Positions 1 through 8,555 of a DNA stretch of 64,000 bases are shown here, piece after piece. The stretch covers positions 558,001-622,000 of the forward strand of contig NZ_CP157210.1 of the NCBI RefSeq assembly GCF_046736345.1, in the 5' to 3' direction. The stretch is from Hyphococcus formosus (GTDB lineage: Bacteria; Pseudomonadota; Alphaproteobacteria; Caulobacterales; Parvularculaceae). The position numbers were made by a program, and so were the translations under genes. Under the pieces are notes generated by a model, which saw nothing but the letters and a program-made list of their open reading frames with translations, ran no database searches and was not told the origin of the DNA. The number at the start of each line of letters is the position of its first letter. Position 1 is the stretch's first letter.

Positions 1-1
1 A

Positions 2-346
2 CTTGATGAAGTGCGGTCATATTTACCTGACGCGGTGGTGCAGCCGATTGCGTCTTCAGCCGAAGAGGCGCTTTCATTAGCGAAGCAGAACAACTTGGAG
101 CTTATTCACCTTCGCGAGGAATATGCCTCTCAAGAATTATCCGACGCGCTCGATGAAATCGGTGTATCCGGTTACATCAATATCTTAGGCATGCCGGATC
201 AGATGCTCCGGTGGGGTGATGAACGCCTAGTGCGCGCGATTATTGATACGAACCCGGATGTTATTCAAACGGATGAACCAGCGGCGTTAATTTCTATTCT
301 CGATGAGCTAGGCGTGCGAAAGGATCTTTCGCGGGCTTGTAGCTAA
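2..346 (+). CDS. glycerophosphodiester phosphodiesterase family protein, C-terminal part
   Basis: The reading frame is open to the left edge, so the gene begins outside the window and only about 114 C-terminal residues are visible. The tail has the look of the last strands of a GDPD TIM barrel: a helix-rich stretch, then a turn with NPDVIQTDEPAALI, the place where the family usually carries a TD-P segment before the final helix. Family members hydrolyse glycerophosphodiesters to glycerol-3-phosphate and an alcohol. The catalytic His/Glu residues lie upstream and cannot be checked, so the assignment rests on the tail alone. A GTG within the visible part is not needed as a start. The stop overlaps by 4 nt the stop of the convergent glycosyltransferase. 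Confidence 0.65.
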   Translation, partial: LDEVRSYLPDAVVQPIASSAEEALSLAKQNNLELIHLREEYASQELSDALDEIGVSGYINILGMPDQMLRWGDERLVRAIIDTNPDVIQTDEPAALISILDELGVRKDLSRACS

Positions 347-1374
347 TGTTTACCGAACCAATTCTTCAATAAATCGGTGAAGAATTGGATCGTATTGTCC
401 TCGCTGCAATTCTGCGCGGCGTAGTTTTTAGCGTTGTGGCCGATCCGCATTGCGAGTTCCGGGTCATCTGCCAATGTCTTGATCGCTTCGACCAGCGCGG
501 CGCTGTCTCTCGCGGGGACGAGAAGTCCAGTTTCGCGGTCCTTGATGTAGTCCGCGGCACCGGCTGCGTCGGTGACGATTTGCGCCTTGCCGAGATGCAT
601 CGCGCCAACCAAGGTCACGAGCCCGCAGGGTGTTTCTCGGCTGCGAAGCGGAATGATCGCCGCTTCGGCATACTGGACGATGGCCCACGCTTCGTTGAAC
701 GGAAGGTTGAACCTAACCTCCAAATTGGGCGGCGGGTTCAGGCCGTCAAAATTATGCGGGCGTGCGACAACGATAAATCGGATTGCTGGAAGCGCGCGGG
801 CCGCTTCGCATAAGACTTCATAATCGCGGGCTTCGCCGCCAAGTGCCGCAAAATAGGCCTCTGAGACGGCGCGAGGCTCGATTTTGGTGAGCGGCGACGA
901 AACACCCCAAGGCGCACGCAAAAACCGGCTTTGGTCGATGTTGAAGAGATCCGCGTAAAGCCCTTGTTCTGCATCGGTAAATACCGCGAAACCGTCGACA
1001 TTTTTGAATGCCGATTGCATGAGGCTTTTTCGGACCCCGGTCGGCAAATCCGTATAGTTGAAGGAAAATGCCAGATGCTTTGCGGCGTTAATGGCGGGCC
1101 CAGCGACCCATTCCGTCCAAGCGGTGGCCCAAGGGCCATGGGAAACAACAAGGTCAAAGGGCTGTTTGCGTGCATCTCGGGCTAAGGCGCGTGCGCCTTT
1201 TAAACGGCCGAGCGCTGCCAATCGCGGCGATTTTGCCGCCATGGAATAGCCCGTCCATTCGAGTGAGCGTCCATTCACGGTGAGGTCACGGGGCATCAGA
1301 TCCCGTAGCCACACCCAATCCGGGTCAGGGTTATTCGAAATATTTGCGATGCGGATGGGCGTCTTATTGGTCAT
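343..1374 (-). CDS. glycosyltransferase, GT4-like (GT-B fold)
   Basis: A 343-residue protein with no signal peptide. The C-terminal half has the GT-B donor-site layout: a PCGLVTLVGAMHLGKAQIVTD stretch (shown here in part as a family-like loop), then GLLVPARDSAALVEAIKTL and a DPELAMRIGHNAK helix, as in the GT4 family where a sugar is moved from a nucleotide-sugar to an acceptor. The expected E-x7-E motif is present only in degenerate form (RSRETPCGLV). Acceptor and sugar cannot be inferred. It starts with ATG at 1374 and ends against the GDPD-like gene with a 4-nt convergent overlap. No other polysaccharide gene is adjacent, so its pathway is unknown. Confidence 0.7.
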   Translation of the reverse strand: MTNKTPIRIANISNNPDPDWVWLRDLMPRDLTVNGRSLEWTGYSMAAKSPRLAALGRLKGARALARDARKQPFDLVVSHGPWATAWTEWVAGPAINAAKHLAFSFNYTDLPTGVRKSLMQSAFKNVDGFAVFTDAEQGLYADLFNIDQSRFLRAPWGVSSPLTKIEPRAVSEAYFAALGGEARDYEVLCEAARALPAIRFIVVARPHNFDGLNPPPNLEVRFNLPFNEAWAIVQYAEAAIIPLRSRETPCGLVTLVGAMHLGKAQIVTDAAGAADYIKDRETGLLVPARDSAALVEAIKTLADDPELAMRIGHNAKNYAAQNCSEDNTIQFFTDLLKNWFGKH

Positions 1375-1571
1375 ATGGCTCGTTCGTTGCCGCGCAATCC
1401 GCCTTTACGGCGCTGCACAAAAATCTATCAATCATCAATGCTGATAACAGCGCCCGGCAAATGCCGCAAAATATAGTTGATTTGTGCCAGTAATTTACGC
1501 TGGTTCTTGCCCTAAACGGTGGTGAAGGCTATGTCCGCGCTCTCAAATGATTCCAATGAAGGGCAGACCAG

Positions 1572-2507
1572 ATGGCGCGTGCATATGTATTTCCAGGGCA
1601 AGGTAGTCAGGCCGTAGGCATGGGCTCAGATCTGGTCGATGCATTTCCCGCGGCGCGGGAGGTTTTTCAGGAAGTTGATGACGCGCTTGGCCAGAACCTG
1701 TCCAAATTGATGCGTGAAGGTCCAATGGAAGAGCTTACCCTGACGACCAACACGCAGCCCGCATTGATGGCACATTCAATTGCGGTGGTGCGGGTTCTGG
1801 AGGCAGAAGCCGGGCTCGATATTGCAAATGCGATGTTTGTCGCCGGTCATTCGCTCGGTGAGTATTCCGCGCTGTGTGCGGCGCGCGCGATTAGCCTTGC
1901 GGATACGGCAAAGCTCTTGCGGATCAGGGGCGAAGCCATGCAAGCGGCTGTACCGGTCGGCGAAGGCGCAATGGCAGCATTGATTGGCGTTGATCTGGAC
2001 GCTGCGCAAAAAGCAATCGATGCGGCTGAGGGCGACGGGGTTTGCGAAATCGCTAATGATAACGCACCCGGTCAGGTGGTTATCTCGGGCGAGAAAAAGC
2101 GCGTCGAAGCAGTATGTGCCGGCGCGAAGGAATTCGGTGCCAAGATCGCTAAATTGTTGCCAGTGTCAGCGCCATTCCACTCTTCTCTCATGCAGCCTGC
2201 GGCAGAGCGAATGGAAGACGCTTTGTCGAAGGCGGAAATATCAGCGCCAGCGACTGCATTGGTTGCAAACGTAACGGCGAAAGATACCGTGAGCCCGAGC
2301 GATATTCGCGCGCTACTAGTAAAACAGGTTACGGGGCGTGTACGTTGGACTGAAAGCGTTCAATATATGATTGCACAGGGGTGCGATAATTATGTTGAAC
2401 TGGGATCAGGCAAAGTCCTGAGTGGCCTGATTAAACGGATCGACCGCAGCGCAACGATTTCCAATGTCGGTGCGGCTGGCGATATTGATGGTTTTGTAAA
2501 AGGCTGA
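1572..2507 (+). CDS. fabD: malonyl-CoA:ACP transacylase FabD
   Basis: Transfers the malonyl group from CoA to acyl carrier protein, feeding fatty-acid elongation in the cytoplasm. The 311-residue length is normal. Visible signatures are the N-terminal FPGQGSQ, the nucleophile elbow GHSLGEYSA with Ser94, and the partner His205 in SAPFHSS. The C-terminal NYVELGSGKVLSGLIKR block is also typical. It is the first gene of the fabD-fabG-acpP-fabF-mltG-yicC-gmk run on the plus strand; fabG follows 45 bp later, which suggests co-transcription. The start is ATG at 1572, preceded by a GAAGGG ribosome site. Nothing unusual is seen. Confidence 0.97.
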   Translation: MARAYVFPGQGSQAVGMGSDLVDAFPAAREVFQEVDDALGQNLSKLMREGPMEELTLTTNTQPALMAHSIAVVRVLEAEAGLDIANAMFVAGHSLGEYSALCAARAISLADTAKLLRIRGEAMQAAVPVGEGAMAALIGVDLDAAQKAIDAAEGDGVCEIANDNAPGQVVISGEKKRVEAVCAGAKEFGAKIAKLLPVSAPFHSSLMQPAAERMEDALSKAEISAPATALVANVTAKDTVSPSDIRALLVKQVTGRVRWTESVQYMIAQGCDNYVELGSGKVLSGLIKRIDRSATISNVGAAGDIDGFVKG

Positions 2508-2552
2508 TTACACAAATTCACTTCTTCCGTAGACAGAAAAAAGGGATACGGC

Positions 2553-3290
2553 ATGTTTGATCTTTCCGGTAAACGGGCACTTGTCACTGGCGCAACGGGC
2601 GGCATTGGCGAAGCGGTTGCGAAATCACTGCATAAGCAAGGGGCGGCCGTTACCATCTCCGGAACGCGCGCCGAAAAACTTGAGGCGCTGGCGACTGAGC
2701 TAGAAGGCCGCGTTCATGTTGCGCCTTGTAACCTTTCCGATCTTGATGCGGTTGATGCACTACCAAAACAAGCAGCCGAGAATATGGGCGGGCTCGATAT
2801 TGTGATTTCGAATGCGGGCGTGACTCGCGACAATCTCATGATGATGCTCAAGCCCGATATGTGGGATGAGGTCATCAAGATCAATTTGACCGCGTATTTC
2901 CGTCTGGCGAAGGCGAGCCTCCGGGGCATGACCAAGCAGCGATTCGGCCGCATTATTGGCGTTACCTCAGTTGTAGGTGTGACCGGCAATCCTGGACAGG
3001 CGAACTATTCTGCCTCTAAGGCCGGCATGATTGGCATGTCAAAATCACTGGCTCAGGAAGTGGCGAGCCGTAATGTGACCGTGAACTGCATCGCGCCTGG
3101 ATTTATCGCGACGGCCATGACCGATGCCCTGAATGATCAGCAAAAAGAAGCGATTCTGGGGAAAATTCCTGCCGGCGCGATGGGATCACCTGATGACATT
3201 GCCAGCGCGGCTGTATATTTGGCATCGGAAGAGGCGCGGTACGTCACGGGCCAGACAATCCATGTCAATGGCGGCATGGCGATGGTCTAG
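2553..3290 (+). CDS. fabG: 3-oxoacyl-ACP reductase FabG
   Basis: NADPH-dependent reductase of the first reduction step in each fatty-acid elongation cycle. It is a 245-residue short-chain dehydrogenase: TGATGGIG cofactor loop at residues 12-19, NAGV at 87-90, and the catalytic Ser139, Tyr152 and Lys156 in the YSASK block. The C-terminus GQTIHVNGGMAMV is typical of true FabG rather than other SDRs. Placement between fabD and acpP supports the assignment strongly. A GGGA ribosome site lies shortly before ATG 2553. Confidence 0.97.
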   Translation: MFDLSGKRALVTGATGGIGEAVAKSLHKQGAAVTISGTRAEKLEALATELEGRVHVAPCNLSDLDAVDALPKQAAENMGGLDIVISNAGVTRDNLMMMLKPDMWDEVIKINLTAYFRLAKASLRGMTKQRFGRIIGVTSVVGVTGNPGQANYSASKAGMIGMSKSLAQEVASRNVTVNCIAPGFIATAMTDALNDQQKEAILGKIPAGAMGSPDDIASAAVYLASEEARYVTGQTIHVNGGMAMV

Positions 3291-3424
3291 GGCCAGAATT
3301 GCGTCAGTTAGTGACTTGAAAGTGGTAGTTTTGACGTTGCAACAATCTGCAATATGCCGTAATTGCGCCCCGAATGACATCTTTCTGGCTGCAGCGGACC
3401 ATCTTCAAGTTATCTGTCGGAAAG

Positions 3425-3430
3425 TATAAA
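3425..3430 (+). promoter_or_regulatory. possible promoter -10 box ahead of acpP
   Basis: The 166-bp gap between fabG and acpP is the longest inside this operon and is AT-richer than its surroundings. TATAAA at 3425-3430 lies 27 bp before acpP; 17 bp further upstream is only a poor -35 match (TCTTCA at 3402-3407). An internal promoter would fit the high demand for ACP relative to the other Fab proteins, but this is inference from a weak match. Confidence 0.3.
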
Positions 3431-3456
3431 TAACTGTTTTTACTAAGGAGCGTTGA

Positions 3457-3693
3457 ATGTCTGATCTCGCGGAACGCGTAAAGAAAATTGTTGTCGAGCA
3501 CCTCGACGTGGATGCAGCTAAAGTTGAGCCGAAAGCGAGCTTTATCGATGACCTCGGTGCCGATAGTCTTGATATCGTCGAGCTGGTTATGGCGTTCGAA
3601 GAAGAATTTGACGTTGAAATTCCTGATGACGCTGCTGAAACGATCCAATCGGTTGGCGACGCTATCAAGTTTATCGAAGAGCAAAAGAAGTAA
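3457..3693 (+). CDS. acpP: acyl carrier protein AcpP
   Basis: A 78-residue acidic carrier protein. Ser37 in the GADSLDIVEL motif is the site that receives 4'-phosphopantetheine; helix II then continues with VMAFEEEFDVEIPDDAAE, the surface by which partner enzymes dock. It carries the growing acyl chain in fatty-acid synthesis and donates acyl groups to lipid assembly. A strong AAGGAG ribosome site lies at the proper distance before ATG 3457. It sits between fabG and fabF as in many proteobacteria. Confidence 0.98.
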   Translation: MSDLAERVKKIVVEHLDVDAAKVEPKASFIDDLGADSLDIVELVMAFEEEFDVEIPDDAAETIQSVGDAIKFIEEQKK

Positions 3694-3833
3694 TTTGCTT
3701 TTCTTGTGTTGACGTGCCGCTTGGTGGTTTTGCGCCAGCGGTGCCGTTTGCCTGTATTGTTGATGCCTGCATCGGTGCCTGACTTAAGCGCTTACCATCT
3801 CGGCTCAATTGTATTTGATCGGAGTTGAATGGC

Positions 3834-5120
3834 ATGCGCCGTGTTGTGGTCACTGGTATTGGAATCGTTTCTCCACTCGGGTTCGGGATTGAGCCCGTAT
3901 GGTCGCGACTCATCAATGGCGAATCTGGAGCCGGAGTTGTTGAGAAATTCGACACCTCTGGACTTCCTTGCCGTATCGCAGCGGAAGTTCCCAAAACCAA
4001 TGGTTATGGCGGCGGCGAAAAAGCCGGTGAGGCTGCGTTCAATGCAGATGATTGGGTCGAGCCGCGCGAGCAGCGTCGCATGGACGACTTTATGGTCTAT
4101 GGCGTCGCAGCGGCGCAGATGGCCTTTGAAGACTCCGGTCTTGAGCTGAAAACCGACGAAGAACGCGAACGCGCTGGTGTGATGACCGGCTCGGGTATTG
4201 GCGGGCTTCAGGGGATTGAGCGTGAGGTTCTTGTTCTCAACGAAAAAGGGCCGCGCCGTGTATCGCCATTCTTTATCACCGGTAATTTGATCAACCTTGT
4301 CTCCGGGCAGATTTCAATCCGCCATGGGATGAAGGGGCCGAACCATGCAGTTGTGACCGCCTGTTCATCGGGGGCACATTCAATCGGTGATGCTGCGCGC
4401 CTGATTGCATTTGATGATGCTGACGTGATGTTGGCTGGCGGCGCAGAATCGTCAATCTGTCCGATCGGGTTTGCCGGCTTTGCTTCATGCAAAGCGCTGA
4501 CGACGCATTTCAATGACACGCCGGAAAAAGCATCGCGCCCCTACGATACCGACCGTGATGGTTTCTTGATGGGTGAGGGCGCTGGTTTTGTCATGCTCGA
4601 AGAATATGAGCGCGCAAAAGCCCGTGGCGCAAAGATCTATGGCGAGGTCATCGGTTACGGCTTGTCTGGTGACGCCCATCACATCACTGCCCCGGCAGAT
4701 GATGGGAATGGTGGTTACCGGGCGATGCAGATGGCGTTGAAACGCGCTGGACTGGCCCCCAAAGACATTGACTATGTCAACGCGCATGGGACCTCGACCC
4801 CTGTCGGTGATGAAATTGAATTGCGGGCGGTTGAGCGCCTGTTCGGCGATGCCGCCGAGAATCTGGTGATGTCTTCGACGAAATCGTCAATTGGCCATCT
4901 GCTCGGTGCGGCCGGTGCGGTTGAGGCAATTTTTTGCCTCTTGGCGATGCGTGATGGCGTTGCCCCGCCGACGCTTAATCTCGATAATCCGTCGGTTGAA
5001 ACGCCGATCAATCTTGCGCCGAATAAGGCCGTCAGGAAACCAATCAACGTCGCGCTATCCAATTCCTTTGGATTTGGCGGCACCAATGCTTCGCTCATCA
5101 TGCGGCGGGTCGATGGGTAA
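3834..5120 (+). CDS. fabF: 3-oxoacyl-ACP synthase II FabF
   Basis: Condensing enzyme that joins malonyl-ACP to acyl-ACP. Counting from ATG 3834 (428 residues) the catalytic triad is Cys177 in TACSSG, His318 in NAHGTSTPVGD and His355 in SSIGHLLGA, with the C-terminal FGFGGTNASL loop. I chose ATG 3834, which gives the usual MRRVVVTGIG start, over a TTG nine bases upstream; the GGAG at 3821-3824 is well spaced for the ATG and abuts the TTG. It follows acpP by 140 bp in the fatty-acid operon. Confidence 0.97.
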   Translation: MRRVVVTGIGIVSPLGFGIEPVWSRLINGESGAGVVEKFDTSGLPCRIAAEVPKTNGYGGGEKAGEAAFNADDWVEPREQRRMDDFMVYGVAAAQMAFEDSGLELKTDEERERAGVMTGSGIGGLQGIEREVLVLNEKGPRRVSPFFITGNLINLVSGQISIRHGMKGPNHAVVTACSSGAHSIGDAARLIAFDDADVMLAGGAESSICPIGFAGFASCKALTTHFNDTPEKASRPYDTDRDGFLMGEGAGFVMLEEYERAKARGAKIYGEVIGYGLSGDAHHITAPADDGNGGYRAMQMALKRAGLAPKDIDYVNAHGTSTPVGDEIELRAVERLFGDAAENLVMSSTKSSIGHLLGAAGAVEAIFCLLAMRDGVAPPTLNLDNPSVETPINLAPNKAVRKPINVALSNSFGFGGTNASLIMRRVDG

Positions 5121-5243
5121 TCGCCAAAAATCTGGCGAAAAGTTGGTTTCCCCTTCATGCAAAAACGCTCTAAGCTTGCTGCGCGCATGGGTTCACCATG
5201 CGCGATCAAAGCGCAATTTGGGGACTTTGCGGGGATGGGCAGG

Positions 5244-6278
5244 ATGAATTCGACGAGTAATCTTAAGCGCGGCCAGCGCGGTGGAGCCGTAAAATCATTT
5301 CTGATTTTCATTGTGGTGATCGGATTGATCGCCGGCTTACTGGTTGGCGGTGGTGCCTATTATGCCTATCGCGAAGCGACCAATCCCGGACCGAGCACCG
5401 AAGATACGATCGTTCTTCTAGAAAGCGGAAGCGCAGTTTCGACTATCGCCCAGAAGCTTGGCGATGACGGGGTAATTAAACACCCCAAGCTTTTTGTTGC
5501 GGCAGTGCGGTTACGTGGGGTGCAGAGCGCTCTTAAGGCCGGCGAATATCGCATTCCGGCCGGCGCGAGCGTCATGGATGTGATTGACCTTCTGATAGAA
5601 GGCAAAAGCATTCTTCATTTCTTCACTGCGGCGGAGGGGCTGACAACGGCGCAAATCCTTCGCCTTGTTGAGAGCAATGAAACTCTCGAAGGCGAGATTT
5701 CCTTGAGCCCGGCCGAAGGGGAGTTGTTGCCAGAGACATTTGCCTTCACGCGCGGTGAAACGCGCGATGCCATCATCAAGCGCATGATGGACGACCAAGT
5801 TGCATTGCTAGAGGAGTTATGGCCCAACCGCGCTATGGAACTTCCCTTCGCAAACCCGCAAGAGGCGATTATTCTCGCATCCATCGTTGAAAAGGAAACA
5901 GGCTTACCGGAAGAGAGACCGCAGATTGCATCGGTTTTCGTGAACCGGTTAAAGCGAGGTATGCGCCTTGAATCAGATCCGACGATTATCTACGGCCTGA
6001 CAAAGGGCGAGCCATTGGGGCGCGGCATACGCCTGAGCGAACTGCGCGGCGAAACCCCATATAATACCTATGTCATTAAAGGATTGCCCCCGACGCCAAT
6101 CGCAAATCCCGGTCGAGCGTCGATAGAGGCGGTGCTTAATCCGGCGGATACGGATTATATTTTCTTTGTCGCCGATGGTACGGGCGGACACGCATTTGCT
6201 TCAACGCTAAGAGAGCACAATCGTAATGTTGCTTCATGGCGGAAGATAGAGCGCGAACGCGCGCAACAGGATGGATAG
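5244..6278 (+). CDS. mltG: endolytic murein transglycosylase MltG (YceG-like)
   Basis: Membrane-anchored lytic transglycosylase that cuts nascent peptidoglycan strands and so sets glycan chain length. A short basic N-terminus is followed by one membrane helix (FLIFIVVIGLIAGLLVGGG), a LysM-like region, and the YceG catalytic domain with the conserved ASIVEKETG (catalytic Glu), VNRLKRGMRLESDPT and LPPTPIANPG blocks. From ATG 5244 the length is 344 residues, as expected; an upstream ATG at 5157 would add 29 residues unlike the family, and ATG 5235 is a close alternative. Its stop overlaps the yicC start by one base. Confidence 0.93.
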   Translation: MNSTSNLKRGQRGGAVKSFLIFIVVIGLIAGLLVGGGAYYAYREATNPGPSTEDTIVLLESGSAVSTIAQKLGDDGVIKHPKLFVAAVRLRGVQSALKAGEYRIPAGASVMDVIDLLIEGKSILHFFTAAEGLTTAQILRLVESNETLEGEISLSPAEGELLPETFAFTRGETRDAIIKRMMDDQVALLEELWPNRAMELPFANPQEAIILASIVEKETGLPEERPQIASVFVNRLKRGMRLESDPTIIYGLTKGEPLGRGIRLSELRGETPYNTYVIKGLPPTPIANPGRASIEAVLNPADTDYIFFVADGTGGHAFASTLREHNRNVASWRKIERERAQQDG

Positions 6279-7168
6279 TGAAGAGTAAAATCGCATCAAT
6301 GACCGGTTTTGCGCGCAGCGAAGGCGCGCAAGATGGCTGGCGCTTTGTTTGGGAAATTCGCAGCGTCAATGGGCGCGGTCTTGAGTGGCGCTGCCGCCTG
6401 CCGCAAGGGTTTGAGGCGTTAGAACCAGAACTCCGCAAGCGCACTAAAAAGAAATTAGCGCGCGGTTCCGTCAATTGCACTTTGACATTAAATGCCGATG
6501 CAACTGCCGCCGGCTATCGGGTCAATGAAGACATGCTGGCCGAGGCTGTTGCCATGGTCGAAAAGCTTCGTGTGCAAATAGAGTGTGCGCCGCCACAGCC
6601 AGAAGGCATTTTGGCACTACGCGGCGTAATCGAGGCGGTTGATGGTGATATTGACGATGAGGCGCGCTCGCATCTGATTGATGCGCTGATCAAGGGATAT
6701 GAGGAAGCGCTCGATGGTCTCGTGGCGTCTCGCCAAAAAGAAGGCGAGGCGATGCATGCCGTCTTGAAAAGCGAGTTCGATGAGATCGAAAAGCTGACCA
6801 AAGACGCTGCGGATCATGCTGCCGTGACGCCTAAGGCCATACGCCAGCGCATAGAAGCGCAGCTTCAGGAATTATTGGGTGATAGCGGCATCAATGAGGA
6901 ACGGCTGGCGCAGGAGGCGGCGCTTCTGGCCATCAAAGCCGATGTGCGGGAAGAATTGGATCGATTGAAATCCCATGTTGAAAGTGGGCGCGCGTTATTG
7001 GCGAAAACCGGCGCGGTCGGTCGCGATCTTGATTTTCTAATTCAAGAATGTAATCGCGAAGCAAATACGCTTTGTTCCAAAGCGGCGGATATGGATTTAA
7101 AGCGCATCGGGCTTGACCTCAAAAAGGTTATCGATCAATTGCGTGAACAAGTGCAGAATATTGAATAG
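6278..7168 (+). CDS. yicC: YicC family endoribonuclease-like protein
   Basis: A 296-residue YicC-family protein, a group linked to stationary-phase fitness and in E. coli reported to act on RNA. The N-terminal KIASMTGFAR and the RSVNGRGLEWRCRLP stretch, the coiled helical middle, and the C-terminal LDFLIQECNREANTLCSKA block are diagnostic. I placed the start at GTG 6278, within the mltG stop (TAGTG), because this gives the family's short leader before MTGFAR; ATG 6299 is possible. gmk follows after 9 bp, the usual yicC-gmk pairing. Confidence 0.88.
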   Translation: MKSKIASMTGFARSEGAQDGWRFVWEIRSVNGRGLEWRCRLPQGFEALEPELRKRTKKKLARGSVNCTLTLNADATAAGYRVNEDMLAEAVAMVEKLRVQIECAPPQPEGILALRGVIEAVDGDIDDEARSHLIDALIKGYEEALDGLVASRQKEGEAMHAVLKSEFDEIEKLTKDAADHAAVTPKAIRQRIEAQLQELLGDSGINEERLAQEAALLAIKADVREELDRLKSHVESGRALLAKTGAVGRDLDFLIQECNREANTLCSKAADMDLKRIGLDLKKVIDQLREQVQNIE

Positions 7169-7177
7169 GACTGGCCA

Positions 7178-7822
7178 ATGATTGGTGGCGATCTGAAAGT
7201 GGCCCGGCGGGGCCTGATGTTTATCCTCTCCAGCCCATCAGGGGCGGGAAAAACAACGCTGGCGGATCGCTTGCTCACTAAAGACGGTGAAATGGTTTTG
7301 TCGGTTTCCGTCACGACCCGGCCGCGACGCCCCGGCGAAGCTCACGGAAAAGACTATTATTTCGTGTCTGAAGAAGAATTCTTCCGCATGCGCGATAATA
7401 ATGAATTTATGGAATGGGCAAACGTATTTGGCTATTACTACGGAACGCCGACAGCGCTCGTTCAGGAGACCTTACGTCAGGGTAAAGACGTTCTTTTCGA
7501 TATTGATTGGCAGGGCGCGCAGCAGCTAGACGAGGTTGCTGGTGAGGATGTTGTTAAAGTCTTTATTTTGCCGCCGTCGCGGGACGAACTTGAGCGCCGC
7601 TTGAGAAAGCGGGCGCAAGACCCGGAAGACGTCGTTCAAAAGCGAATGGCGAAAGCCGACGCTGAAATGTCTCATTGGGCGGAATATGATTATGTGATCG
7701 TCAATTACGATCTTGATGAATCAGAAGAGCTATTGCGCTCTATTCTGTTTGCAGAACGGTTGAAACGACGCCGCCAAGTCGGGTTGGCGGCAATCGTCAA
7801 AGACATGATCGGCGATAACTAA
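7178..7822 (+). CDS. gmk: guanylate kinase
   Basis: Phosphorylates GMP to GDP with ATP; essential for GTP supply. The 214-residue protein has the P-loop SSPSGAGKTT, the GMP-binding TTRPRRPGEAHGKDYYF segment, EFMEWANVFGYYYGTP, and DIDWQGAQQ of the core. It ends the run that begins with fabD; a convergent greA follows on the other strand. The start ATG 7178 lies 9 bp after yicC. No oddities. Confidence 0.96.
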   Translation: MIGGDLKVARRGLMFILSSPSGAGKTTLADRLLTKDGEMVLSVSVTTRPRRPGEAHGKDYYFVSEEEFFRMRDNNEFMEWANVFGYYYGTPTALVQETLRQGKDVLFDIDWQGAQQLDEVAGEDVVKVFILPPSRDELERRLRKRAQDPEDVVQKRMAKADAEMSHWAEYDYVIVNYDLDESEELLRSILFAERLKRRRQVGLAAIVKDMIGDN

Positions 7823-7857
7823 CCCCGACCATAAAGCATAAAATGAATTGGAATTTT

Positions 7858-7883
7858 GCATCCCGAATGAACATCCGGGATGC
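7858..7883. repeat. inverted repeat between convergent gmk and greA
   Basis: GCATCCCG at 7858-7865 pairs with CGGGATGC at 7876-7883 around a 10-nt loop. It sits in the 67-bp gap between two converging genes, where a bidirectional terminator would be expected, but neither strand shows a clear T-run after the stem. It could be a weak or Rho-assisted terminator. Confidence 0.5.
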
Positions 7884-7889
7884 CTCGAA

Positions 7890-8363
7890 TTATTTGAATT
7901 CGACTTTTGCGATTTCGTAAGAGCGCGCACCGCCAGGGGCCGAAACCTCTACCATGTCGCCTTCGCTTTTGCCGATTAGGGCGCGAGCGATTGGTGATGA
8001 AATCGAAATCCGGCGCAATTTAATGTCGGCTTCGAGGTCGCCAACGATTTGCCAGACTTTTTCTTCTTCGGTCTCGTCGTCGATCAATGTCACTGTTGCG
8101 CCGAATTTGACGGTGTCACCATCGAGCTTCGCAACGTCAATGACCTGCGCGCGCGTATATTTGTCTTCCAGATTCAGAATCTGGCTTTCGATCCAACCTT
8201 GACGCTCTTTTGCTGAATGATATTCGGCGTTTTCTGACAGGTCACCATGTGCACGCGCTTCCGCGATCGCCTGAATGACTGCAGGGCGTTCTTCGTTTTT
8301 CAGTTTTTTAAGCTCAGCTTCCAGTTTCTGGTAGCCGTCGAGCGTCATAGGAAATTTTTCCAT
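7890..8363 (-). CDS. greA: transcription elongation factor GreA
   Basis: Rescues backtracked RNA polymerase by stimulating transcript cleavage in the secondary channel. From ATG 8363 it has 157 residues, the family size: an N-terminal coiled coil carrying the acidic tip (DLSENAEYHSAKERQ) and a C-terminal FKBP-like domain ending SPIARALIGKSEGDMVEVSAPGGARSYEI. The frame is open to 8465, but the extra residues are unlike GreA, and a GGAGGAGAGAG ribosome site precedes the two adjacent ATGs at 8366 and 8363. Confidence 0.95.
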   Translation of the reverse strand: MEKFPMTLDGYQKLEAELKKLKNEERPAVIQAIAEARAHGDLSENAEYHSAKERQGWIESQILNLEDKYTRAQVIDVAKLDGDTVKFGATVTLIDDETEEEKVWQIVGDLEADIKLRRISISSPIARALIGKSEGDMVEVSAPGGARSYEIAKVEFK

Positions 8364-8500
8364 CATCGCGCCCTCTCTCTCCTCCAACCAAGGCCGGTGC
8401 CTTGAATAAAAGCTAAAAAAAATAGCGCGGTCTGGCGGTATGCCGGACCGTCGCTGATTTAGCAAAAACCGTATCTAGGATGCCCAAAGGGCAATTTCAA

Positions 8501-8533
8501 GGCCTGTGGAAAAGCTGTCATTTCCCACAGGCC
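8501..8533 (-). terminator. possible terminator downstream of carB
   Basis: GGCCTGTGG at 8501-8509 pairs with CCACAGGCC at 8525-8533, with further A/T pairs toward the loop. It lies 23 bp past the carB stop on the minus strand, but the following sequence (TTGAAATTG) has only a short T tract, so efficiency is uncertain. Confidence 0.5.
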
Positions 8534-8555
8534 ATTGTTAAACTTAATAGTTTTA